Source of the DNA: Deltaproteobacteria bacterium
GTDB taxonomy: Bacteria > Myxococcota_A > UBA9042 > DTJE01
DNA: 6,996 bases
Direction: 5' to 3'
Assembly: GCA_013151875.1 (NCBI GenBank)
Contig: JAADHL010000051.1
Location: forward strand, 1-6,996
A program made the translations under genes and the position numbers. The notes under the pieces are model-generated. The model was not told where the DNA came from. It was given only the letters and a program-made list of their open reading frames with translations, and searched no databases. Of this stretch, positions 1 through 6,023 are shown in pieces. The stretch's first letter is position 1. Each line of letters opens with the position of its first letter.

Positions 1-275
1 TCGCAGGCCACGTGATCGAGGCGATCCGCGGCGAACAGGAGGGCAAGGGCCACGCGGTCGAACGGCGCGTCATCACCGGTCGGACCCACCCCGGCAAGGC
101 GTCCCCCCAGCACGTCCCTGATCATCCCGCCCACGGGTCGATCCGTGGGCTCGGCTGTAACCAGGACCCGCAGATCGGGACGTTCAGCCAGCAACCGTTG
201 CGCCAGCCGGCGGCTCTGGGTGGTGGTGCCCGCCCCGTCTATCCCCTCGAACACCAGGAAAAGCCCACGTTCCAT
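1..275 (-). CDS. tmk: Thymidylate kinase (dTMP kinase), N-terminal part, cut by window edge
   Basis: Cytoplasmic enzyme that phosphorylates dTMP to dTDP with ATP, essential for dTTP supply. Only the first 91 codons are present; the rest lies left of base 1. The start is the ATG at 275, giving MERGLFLVFEGIDGAGTTTQ. Seen: the strand and P-loop FEGIDGAGTTTQ (residues 9-20), the TMP-site segment AEPTDRPVGG (41-50) in the place of the usual EPGGTPxGE loop, and FAADRLDH (81-88), matching the family's ADRxxH motif. The P-loop Lys (GKS/T) is replaced by Thr17. The start overlaps the stop of the upstream lipoprotein gene by one base (TGATG), with AGGGACGAG just upstream as a plausible ribosome site, so translation is probably coupled. 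The family call is secure from these motifs; whether the protein is active despite the Lys change is not shown here. Confidence 0.93.
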   Translation of the reverse strand, partial: MERGLFLVFEGIDGAGTTTQSRRLAQRLLAERPDLRVLVTAEPTDRPVGGMIRDVLGGRLAGVGPTGDDAPFDRVALALLFAADRLDHVAC

Positions 276-1069
276 CACTCGTCCCTGCAATGCACGACCC
301 GAAGGCCCATGCCCTCGGGGCAGGTGAAATCCCAGTCCTCATCCCTGATTACCGGGTCCAGGTCCACCGAGCGATACTTTATGGTCAGGCTGGAATCCTC
401 GCGCGTCGCATGAAGGCTTACCTTCATTGGAAAGACGCGGCCCGAAACCTTCCGAAAATCAGAGGCGTTCATCCGAAAAACCAGCTTCTCGTCTTCAATG
501 AACTCGGCCGCGACCGGGATGCCGTCTTCCCTTATCCAGACCCGCTGCCAGTCGCCTCCACGAATCCGGGACACAAGTTCGTAGGCCCCGGACCTGCGAT
601 CAAAACTCATCGTCCAGTCGGGGGCGGGCCTGATGGGCGGAATTCCGAACAAAAACCCCACGGTTGGCCGCACTTCCATGCCCACGGGAAGCAACAGGGC
701 CAGGTTTTCAGGGCAGGACCTGCCGGTCAGGCATTCCCCGGCGCCCCTTTCAAAATAATGGAAATCCTCTGGTCCCGCGGTCAATGTCGCCACCAGGGAG
801 TCCGTCGGAGTCCATCCATCTACCCGCAGACGACCACCGATATCGGCAAGAACCGTGATGCGTCCCCTGACCGAGCCTTGCTCGGACTTGCTTGAAAGCC
901 TGGCAACCGCCGACAACCGATTGAACCGTCCGGCGTGTTCATCCAGCCTGTTCAGCAACACCGAGGGTTCGGTTATGGGATTCCTGGGCACCGGATACAG
1001 ATGGGGTCCGCATGAGGCAAGCAACATGCAGGCGGCGAAGGCGGTCGGGAAGAACAGCCGATTAGACAC
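275..1069 (-). CDS. LolA/LolB-like (DUF4292-like) outer-envelope lipoprotein
   Basis: 264 residues. The N terminus has a hydrophobic signal (residues 4-19) ending in a textbook lipobox LASC with Cys20 as the lipidated residue, so a signal peptidase II product anchored in the envelope is expected. The mature part is beta-rich and alternates short charged and hydrophobic strands (for example RGRITVLADIGGRLRVDGW, 68-86). That style matches the open-barrel LolA/LolB/DUF4292 lipoproteins of deltaproteobacteria; this is family-level inference. Cys113/Cys119 and Cys250/Cys261 could form disulfides. The start is GTG, two bases after the rpoZ stop, with AGGA about 7 bases upstream; its own stop overlaps the tmk ATG. 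It therefore sits inside an rpoZ-lipoprotein-tmk transcription unit. The role is not established: lipoprotein or lipid handling is the best guess from fold style. Confidence 0.8.
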   Translation of the reverse strand: MSNRLFFPTAFAACMLLASCGPHLYPVPRNPITEPSVLLNRLDEHAGRFNRLSAVARLSSKSEQGSVRGRITVLADIGGRLRVDGWTPTDSLVATLTAGPEDFHYFERGAGECLTGRSCPENLALLLPVGMEVRPTVGFLFGIPPIRPAPDWTMSFDRRSGAYELVSRIRGGDWQRVWIREDGIPVAAEFIEDEKLVFRMNASDFRKVSGRVFPMKVSLHATREDSSLTIKYRSVDLDPVIRDEDWDFTCPEGMGLRVVHCRDE

Positions 1070-1071
1070 GG

Positions 1072-1296
1072 TCAGTCCTGCCGGGGACCCAGCTTCAGAA
1101 GCTCTTCGATATCCTGCTTGAACTCAACCCTTTCCGCCGCGATCTCCCTGAGGGCGGTAACGGTTTCCTTGTTGGCGGTTTCCACCAGGGGCGTGGCGTC
1201 ATTCAGCAACATCCTGGCCCGCTTTGCCGCCAGCAGCGACAAGGCGAAACGGTTGCTCACCGCGTCCAGGCAATCTTCAATAGTGACTCTGGCCAT
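1072..1296 (-). CDS. rpoZ: RNA polymerase omega subunit
   Basis: 74 residues, starting [20 protein letters not shown], which is the conserved omega opening; [10 protein letters not shown] follows and [14 protein letters not shown] forms the conserved C-terminal half. Omega binds the beta-prime subunit and helps assemble and stabilise RNA polymerase. It is shorter than E. coli omega (91 residues) because the variable tail is short, as in many other bacteria. The reading frame is open up to 1434, but the ATG at 1296 is chosen because it gives the exact family N terminus and is preceded by a strong GGAGGTG ribosome site; the longer version would run into the 3' end of the phosphoesterase gene. 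It is first in a packed set with the lipoprotein and tmk. The promoter is not obvious in the 44 bases upstream and may lie inside the preceding gene. Confidence 0.95.
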   Translation of the reverse strand: MARVTIEDCLDAVSNRFALSLLAAKRARMLLNDATPLVETANKETVTALREIAAERVEFKQDIEELLKLGPRQD

Positions 1297-1300
1297 CAGG

Positions 1301-1307
1301 CACCTCC
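1301..1307 (-). promoter_or_regulatory. Ribosome binding site of rpoZ
   Basis: GGAGGTG on the minus strand, four bases (CCTG) before the ATG at 1296. It is the strongest Shine-Dalgarno match in this area and decides the rpoZ start against the in-frame upstream start at 1434. Confidence 0.8.
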
Positions 1308-1340
1308 GGGCGGCATTCTTAAGGCAAATCGGATGTAAAG

Positions 1341-3047
1341 TCAACTCCATGAACGCTTTTTCAGGAACCAGAAAGCGGCTGCCAACAACAGCAACAGCGT
1401 CCCCAGGGGTGAAGCCGACGCGCCCAATGAACACGAGCCACCGTTGACGGACCCGCCGCCTGGGTCCTGAACCACGCCCGGGTCGGTAGGCTGGGCCGCA
1501 TCTGGGACCTGAGCCTCGTCGGTGGGGTGAGCGGTTCCGGTGTCCTCAGGGGGCCGTTGCGGGCAGGTCCACTCGCACATCCCGTCCATGCAGGCGAAGT
1601 ATCCGCCATCGCAGCCTGTCAGTCCGGCCCGGCCCTCGCAGTCCGAGTCGGAAACGCAGTCCGGGGTGGCGTCGCAGACCCACTGACACGCATTGTCGAC
1701 GCACTCCCAGGCCCCCTTGCATCGATCGCCAGGCGGGTCTCCGCACTCACCCGCGGTAATGCAGGATTGAGGCGCGTCGCAGACCCACTGGCACTTCATG
1801 TTGTCATTACAGGCCCAGGCGCCCTCGCAGGCACCCTCTTCGTACGCCGCGCAGTCATCCGGCTGGATGCAGTCGGGCGCAGGGCCGAATCCAAAGCTTT
1901 CGATCTCGTCGCCGTTCGCCTGGTAGGCCGTCACATCCACTTGCTGTCCGGCCACGTAAACGCTGATGAAGTTGTAAACGCTGGTGGAAACCATGATCTT
2001 GTGGGGATACGGCGTGGCGCCGACAGTGCCCTGGGTCTCGTAAAGGGGCGCGCCCCCCCCGCCTGTGATGACGTAGTTCAATCCGTTGGAGGTATGACCG
2101 TGCTCGTAATAGTGGTCGTGGCCGCTGATGATCATCGACACCTTGGATGACGCAAAGAGCGGCAGCAAGGCCCGAAGCTGAGCGGAGCCGGACCGCCCCT
2201 TCTTGGACGAATAAGGCCCCATGTGGGCAATCACGAAGACATTATCCACCCCGTCGTTCTGGTTCGCGGCCGCCAGGTCCGCCTTGAGCCAGGCCAACTG
2301 GTCCGCGCTGAAGCACTCGTCAAAGGCCTGAATTCGAAAGATGCAGTCCACGCCGGCCTCCATCTCGGCATGGTGGTCCAGCACGATGAAATGGCTGTTG
2401 GAGTAATCGAACGAATAATAGGAAGGGTGATCCTTCGCCGACTCCGGAGGCACCATCAGGCGCAGATACGGCGCCGGCACCTTGTGATTGTCCTCTTCAT
2501 GGTTGCCGACGGTGGGCCACATGACCGTATCCCGAACCTGCTCCGCCTCGATCTTGAAAAAGTCGGTCCACTGGTCCTCCACCTTGCCGTCGGACACCAT
2601 GTCGCCGGTGTTGATGATGAACGCGGGTTGATGCTGCAACATCCGCGAGACTATCAGGGCGTGTGCATTGGGGTCGGACCGATTGTCCCCGAAGGCCAGA
2701 AACGTGAAAGGCGCCTTCTTGTCCGGCGCAGTGACGAACGTGCCCGCCTGTCCAGCCGGTTGCCCGTCCACATTTATCCGATAATGGTACAACGTCGCGG
2801 CATCGAGTCCGGCCAATCGGACCTCATGATGAGTGCCGGAGGGGCCCGAGGCCGAGGCCGACCCCAGCGCTTCAGTTGGACCGTATTCGAGCACCCCGGC
2901 CGAGTCCGTATCCGTTTCCCATACAACCGTGACGCCATCGACGCGCAGGTCCTGCAGATACGGACCCTTGGTAAGGGTCGCTGCGGATGCAAGGGGTGAA
3001 AGGACGACCAAGGCCCCGACCAGGGCGAGGCAGAAGACAGATTTCAT
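1341..3047 (-). CDS. Secreted purple-acid-phosphatase-like metallophosphoesterase with Cys-rich repeats and C-terminal anchor
   Basis: 568 residues. Order of parts: signal peptide (1-22, cleaved near ASAA); a fibronectin-III-like N domain (about 25-108) as in purple acid phosphatases; a calcineurin-like phosphoesterase domain (about 113-380); three Cys-rich repeats (392-496); a Pro/Thr/Asp-rich linker (497-537); then Cys539, a hydrophobic stretch (548-561) and KKR. The metal-site motifs are all present: GDN (120-122), GD (148-149), GNHE (181-184), His275 in VIAHMGP, and GHDH (309-312). The extra Tyr of true purple acid phosphatases (GDxxY) is absent after Asp149, so the metal centre may differ. 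Hydrolysis of a phosphoester outside the cytoplasm is expected; the substrate is unknown. The tail resembles the MYXO-CTERM signal (conserved Cys, transmembrane helix, basic end) used for surface anchoring. The start is the ATG at 3047 with GGAGG four bases upstream. rpoZ follows after 44 bases without a visible terminator. Confidence 0.9.
   Translation of the reverse strand: MKSVFCLALVGALVVLSPLASAATLTKGPYLQDLRVDGVTVVWETDTDSAGVLEYGPTEALGSASASGPSGTHHEVRLAGLDAATLYHYRINVDGQPAGQAGTFVTAPDKKAPFTFLAFGDNRSDPNAHALIVSRMLQHQPAFIINTGDMVSDGKVEDQWTDFFKIEAEQVRDTVMWPTVGNHEEDNHKVPAPYLRLMVPPESAKDHPSYYSFDYSNSHFIVLDHHAEMEAGVDCIFRIQAFDECFSADQLAWLKADLAAANQNDGVDNVFVIAHMGPYSSKKGRSGSAQLRALLPLFASSKVSMIISGHDHYYEHGHTSNGLNYVITGGGGAPLYETQGTVGATPYPHKIMVSTSVYNFISVYVAGQQVDVTAYQANGDEIESFGFGPAPDCIQPDDCAAYEEGACEGAWACNDNMKCQWVCDAPQSCITAGECGDPPGDRCKGAWECVDNACQWVCDATPDCVSDSDCEGRAGLTGCDGGYFACMDGMCEWTCPQRPPEDTGTAHPTDEAQVPDAAQPTDPGVVQDPGGGSVNGGSCSLGASASPLGTLLLLLAAAFWFLKKRSWS
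1560..1874 (-). repeat. Three Cys-rich repeat units inside the phosphoesterase gene
   Basis: Encodes protein residues 392-496. Each unit runs DC-x4/5-C, then C-x-G-(A/G)-(W/Y)-x-(A/E/F)-C, then D-(N/G)-x-x-C-(Q/E)-W-(V/T)-C. The first two units are also close in DNA: the 17 bases GCGTCGCAGACCCACTG (plus strand) occur at 1669-1685 and 1774-1790, a period of 105 bases (35 residues). The third unit is more diverged. The even Cys content suggests disulfide-bonded modules forming a stalk between the enzyme domain and the membrane anchor. Confidence 0.8.
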
Positions 3048-3203
3048 GGATCCTCCGGGAAATATTCAAAGGGTTCCGTTGCAGGAATTCTAACGAAACT
3101 ACCGAACAATTCCATATATTTCTGCAGGATCTTCCCCGAAAAATCAGAAGGCGAAAAGCAAGAGCGGCGATTCCGACGATGCAGTATCCAGCAACGATTC
3201 TTA

Positions 3204-3238
3204 CGTACCCGAACCCGAGCCAATGCCGTACCCGACCC
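3204..3238. repeat. Short direct repeat in the intergenic region upstream of the phosphoesterase gene
   Basis: CGTACCCGAACCC (3204-3216) and CGTACCCGACCC (3227-3238) differ by one missing base and lie 23 bases apart start to start. They sit in the 221-base gap (3048-3268) between the TPR lipoprotein stop and the phosphoesterase start. I see no gene and no clear rho-independent terminator in that gap. A possible but weak minus-strand -10 (TAGAAT, 3087-3092) precedes the phosphoesterase start without a good -35. The repeat could be a binding site or chance. Confidence 0.4.
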
Positions 3239-3268
3239 GTGACCGTCAACGAAACGCGGAATCAGCGT

Positions 3269-3757
3269 CTATTCCGGCAGTCGGGTCAGTTCCCCCCGGA
3301 TCACGTCCGCGCAAGCCGGGTCCTTCTTTATTAGCGGGATGAGTTCCCGACGCGCTTCGTCACCGGCGTTCGCCAGGATGTACGCCGAAACAGCGTTCCG
3401 GTAGCATGCCGCGCGATCCGCGGCCAGTGTGGATGCGTGGGATTCCGAATCGCGTGGCAGGACCCGCGCCGCGTCGATAAACCCACGGGCCGCTTCAACA
3501 TATTGTCCTTTTTCGTATTTTTGGCGCGCGGTCTCGAAAAGACGCCGGGACTCTTCATATTCGGGCGGAGCGGGTTCGCTGCCAGCCGGTCGAGTCATTT
3601 CGTAAAGGCCGTACGTCCCGGGACCAAAGACATCACCCTCCACTCGTCCACCTCCCTGTCCGGATACGGTCGTCGCCGAACACCCCAGGCACACATGAAA
3701 CGTCATACCAACGAGTACAAGGACCCAGGTCCTTCGCGCAACGCCCCGGTTCGGCAT
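3269..3757 (-). CDS. Small TPR lipoprotein, partner gene of the HExxH protein
   Basis: 162 residues. The N terminus is basic then hydrophobic (RRTWVLVLVGMTFHVCLGC) and ends at Cys26, suggesting a lipoprotein signal. The lipobox is imperfect because position -3 is Cys instead of Leu. A Gly/Pro-rich linker (34-66) is followed by a TPR-type helical pair (about 67-100, with KYEKGQYVEAARGFIDAARVLP) and a second helical pair (108-145). TPR folds bind proteins, so an envelope-anchored adaptor or inhibitor is the natural guess; no enzyme motif is visible. The start is the ATG at 3757, which overlaps the stop of the upstream gene by one base (TGATG). The frame stays open to 3838, but the longer N terminus would hide the signal peptide and lies inside the upstream gene. 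The tight coupling implies the two products work together or are needed in step. The function is not recognised from sequence alone. Confidence 0.8.
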   Translation of the reverse strand: MPNRGVARRTWVLVLVGMTFHVCLGCSATTVSGQGGGRVEGDVFGPGTYGLYEMTRPAGSEPAPPEYEESRRLFETARQKYEKGQYVEAARGFIDAARVLPRDSESHASTLAADRAACYRNAVSAYILANAGDEARRELIPLIKKDPACADVIRGELTRLPE

Positions 3758-5772
3758 CACTTCAGATGTTCCCCCGTTGCGAACCAGGTGAAAAGCTTCG
3801 GCGCCGCCAGCTTCAGGTACTCCGGGTCCGCGCGCCACAGCGAGAACGCCTCGGCATAGAATTCGGAGGTCTTGGTCTTGGCATAGTTCGTCAACGGAGG
3901 GATCTTTTCCCTGGCGACAAAAGCCGCGAACCGCTTGAGGCGTTTCGTGTCACCCCCAGTCTCCGTGGCGGCCACCGCCTTTTTCGCGGCTGAATGCTTT
4001 GACTTCGCGGCCTCCCAGTCAGCGTCCGCGGCAGAGAGCTTCAGGCCCTCCTTCAGCGAGTCGTCCTGCCTGGATGAGGCGTTCTGGAAATCGGAAAGCG
4101 CCGCATGCCCCGGAGACGCCTTTGCAAGCGCCGCCTTTCGCGCATCCCGTAGGGCGATGGCCTGCCGCGCATCATGCTCGACTTTGGAACGCTGTCCCAC
4201 GGATCGGTTGCGGATCAGGGCCCCCAGCTTTGTGTTGGCAACGTCCATCGCCTTGACGTACGAATACGCGGTTTTCTTTTGTGCGTTCTTGTAGGCGTTG
4301 AACAGCGTTCTCGCGTCATTCCACGCCTTGTTCAGCTCGTTCAACGAATCGTTGGCCGTTCCAACGGCCTGATTGAACACCTCGACCTTACGGTTGACCT
4401 CCGCGCCCGCTTCGAATTCCGCGACGCGCGCCTTGTAGCGCTCGGCCTCCTCTACGGCGTGTCCCACCTCGTGCAGGATCGTCTGGAACGAGATCGGCGC
4501 GGCGTTGGCGGCGCCGCCTATGAAATTCTTCATGTCGCTGGAAAAGGCGCTGTCAGCCAGGAGCAACTCCGCCGTGCTGATGGCGGTCTTGCCGTCGGCC
4601 GACAGCGAATGCTCCGTCTTGAACACACCGGCCGATGCCTTCCCGTCCTCCATGACGGCGCGCATCCGCTTCAGCACGACACCCCGCAACGCCGAGGCCT
4701 CCCCCGAGGACAGTCGGGACAGGGCCGCCTGGACCTTGTTCAACTCGTCCAGGGTGAAGCTGGCGTCACCGTCCTTTACGTCGGCGAATCCGAACGATGC
4801 CTTCAGCCTCTTGATTCCGTCCGCCTTGCTGGTGAAGGTGGCGGCAACCGTGGCCGCGCCTGAGCCAAGCAGCGACGCCGTGGCGTTTCCCTGGCCGTCA
4901 ATCCGCAAAGTGACCCGTCCCTTCGGGGCTGGGCCGCCCGTCTTTGGGGGAAAGCCCACCTGGGTCACCAGGTCCACCTCGCTGGCCCACCGGGACCGCC
5001 TCCCGAGCCGCGCGATTATCCAGTACAGATGGACCTCGGCTTCGGTGTTCTTGGCCACGCCCTCGACCTTGATCGTCTTGCCGAGTTCAGGGGACTTCCC
5101 CGCCTGTTTCTTTTTGATCTCGGCTATGGGCACGTCGCGTTTCGTACCGGGCGGAGGTGGGGGGAACGTGTAGTCGGAATTGTCGTACAGCATCGTCGAG
5201 CCAGGGCCGCCGCCGCCGCCCACCTTGGTCTGACCGCCCGAGGTGCCGACACGCGTCGGACCGTCCAGGGAGGCCCATGTTTTCGGCCCTATGATGGCAT
5301 CAGCCGACAGGGCGTGGGAATTCTGGTAGTCCAGGGCTGCACGACGCGTCAATTTCCCAAAGATGCCGTCCACGCCCAGTGGCGGCGTCGCGCCGTGGGC
5401 ATTCAGGCGTTCCTGGGCGTATGTAACTTCCCGTCCACGACTGCCCAGGCGAATCATTCGCCGCTTTTGTGGGGGAATCGCCGCCACGCCGGTGGCGTCG
5501 ACGTCTGTTTTCGGGTCGGGTTGCAGGGCGTCCGACGACTTCGAATCATCCGGGACCACGGCTTGATCCGAGCCTATGGTCTCCGGCCCGCTGACAACTG
5601 GCTCCGAGCCCACGTCTCCGCGGTTAGGGCTCAGCAGTGAACGTCCGGCCTCATATCCCAAGCCCATGAGTTTTTGCGTCAACCCACCCTTTCCGCCGAC
5701 AATCGGCGCATCCGGCTTCCGGGCAGGCTGGTCGGGCTTAACCTCGGCCTTTTTGGCGTCAAGTTCCGGCAA
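3757..5772 (-). CDS. Peptidoglycan-binding protein with HEVGH metallopeptidase-like domain and long helical insertion
   Basis: 671 residues, not a recognised named protein. Parts in order: a disordered, charged N terminus (1-105) with no signal peptide; a PG_binding_1-type domain (about 106-171, IRLGSRGREV, DGIFGKLTRRA, IIGPKTWASL); a Gly run (185-189) and Pro run (204-208); a beta-rich domain (about 225-330); then a zincin-like region with QTILHEVGHAVEEAER, giving zinc ligands His434 and His438 and catalytic Glu435. Residues about 443-606 are Ala/Lys/Glu-rich and predicted helical or coiled coil. SEFYAEAFSLW (636-646) follows, where Glu641 (or Glu637) is the likely third zinc ligand. The start is TTG at 5772, because no ATG or GTG occurs upstream in frame before a stop; GGGGAA precedes it weakly. 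Met36 is a possible later start but lacks a ribosome site. It is co-transcribed with the TPR lipoprotein gene. A cell-wall-directed peptidase or a toxin-like effector are both possible. Confidence 0.85.
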   Translation of the reverse strand: MPELDAKKAEVKPDQPARKPDAPIVGGKGGLTQKLMGLGYEAGRSLLSPNRGDVGSEPVVSGPETIGSDQAVVPDDSKSSDALQPDPKTDVDATGVAAIPPQKRRMIRLGSRGREVTYAQERLNAHGATPPLGVDGIFGKLTRRAALDYQNSHALSADAIIGPKTWASLDGPTRVGTSGGQTKVGGGGGPGSTMLYDNSDYTFPPPPPGTKRDVPIAEIKKKQAGKSPELGKTIKVEGVAKNTEAEVHLYWIIARLGRRSRWASEVDLVTQVGFPPKTGGPAPKGRVTLRIDGQGNATASLLGSGAATVAATFTSKADGIKRLKASFGFADVKDGDASFTLDELNKVQAALSRLSSGEASALRGVVLKRMRAVMEDGKASAGVFKTEHSLSADGKTAISTAELLLADSAFSSDMKNFIGGAANAAPISFQTILHEVGHAVEEAERYKARVAEFEAGAEVNRKVEVFNQAVGTANDSLNELNKAWNDARTLFNAYKNAQKKTAYSYVKAMDVANTKLGALIRNRSVGQRSKVEHDARQAIALRDARKAALAKASPGHAALSDFQNASSRQDDSLKEGLKLSAADADWEAAKSKHSAAKKAVAATETGGDTKRLKRFAAFVAREKIPPLTNYAKTKTSEFYAEAFSLWRADPEYLKLAAPKLFTWFATGEHLK

Positions 5773-5848
5773 GGTATTCCCCGCGTGCTTGGGCGTTTGA
5801 AAAGGGTGATGCCCCTGGCATTTTCATCGAGGTCGCGCCTCCCAGGCA

Positions 5849-5876
5849 AAAGTATCAAGTCGCAGATGGATGTCAA
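5849..5876 (-). promoter_or_regulatory. Sigma70-like promoter for the HExxH/TPR gene pair
   Basis: On the minus strand the -35 box is a perfect TTGACA (5876-5871), the spacer is 16 bases, and the -10 box is TACTTT (5854-5849), which keeps the most conserved T1, A2 and T6. The expected RNA start near 5842 leaves a leader of about 70 bases before the TTG start at 5772. No other good candidate is seen in this gap on this strand. Confidence 0.5.
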
Positions 5877-5950
5877 GCCTTCTTGGGATCTGGCCGATTT
5901 CAGCCGTTTTCAGACGTCCGGACACCCTGCCCCGGGTCAGAGCGACTCTA

Positions 5951-5979
5951 TTGACCGATGCATTTCCAGACGCTATCAA
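5951..5979 (+). promoter_or_regulatory. Sigma70-like promoter for the Gly-rich lipoprotein gene
   Basis: TTGACC (5951-5956, five of six to consensus), a 17-base spacer, then TATCAA (5974-5979, four of six). The expected RNA start near 5986 gives a leader of about 38 bases before the ATG at 6024. It diverges from the minus-strand promoter, with about 75 bases between the two -35 boxes. That stretch holds a nine-base direct repeat with one mismatch (TTTCAGCCG at 5898, TTTCAGACG at 5908) and the palindrome GTCCGGAC (5916-5923), possible operator elements. Confidence 0.5.
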
Positions 5980-6012
5980 TGACGAAACAGCCTGTTGGCG
6001 ACTCGTGAAAAC

Positions 6013-6017
6013 GGAGG
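6013..6017 (+). promoter_or_regulatory. Ribosome binding site of the Gly-rich lipoprotein gene
   Basis: GGAGG, six bases before the ATG at 6024. It fixes the start of a gene that has no stop in the window. The ATG at 6052 is in another frame that stops quickly. Confidence 0.75.
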
Positions 6018-6023
6018 TGCGTC

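Noticed and set aside
12..895. Plus-strand frames 12-413 and 290-895
   Set aside because: They are antisense to tmk and the lipoprotein gene, whose motifs and junctions are clear.
1297..1340. Terminator between the phosphoesterase and rpoZ genes
   Set aside because: No hairpin with a T-run is present in these 44 bases.
1297..1434. N-terminal extension of rpoZ to an upstream in-frame ATG
   Set aside because: It would overlap the phosphoesterase 3' end, and the extension does not resemble omega; ATG 1296 has a GGAGGTG site and the exact family N terminus.
1527..2999. Long plus-strand open frames (1527-2150, 2223-2999) opposite the phosphoesterase gene
   Set aside because: They are antisense to a motif-rich conserved gene, show no recognisable motif and are typical shadows in GC-rich DNA.
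2872..3249. Minus-strand 125-residue frame spanning the phosphoesterase start
   Set aside because: It is out of frame with the phosphoesterase, has no ribosome site and covers its signal-peptide region.
3758..3838. Longer start for the TPR lipoprotein
   Set aside because: It lies inside the upstream gene in another frame and would bury the lipoprotein signal; ATG 3757 makes a TGATG junction.
4174..5640. Plus-strand open frames opposite the HExxH gene
   Set aside because: They overlap each other and the well-supported minus-strand gene; composition is Arg/Leu-rich shadow type, with no motif.
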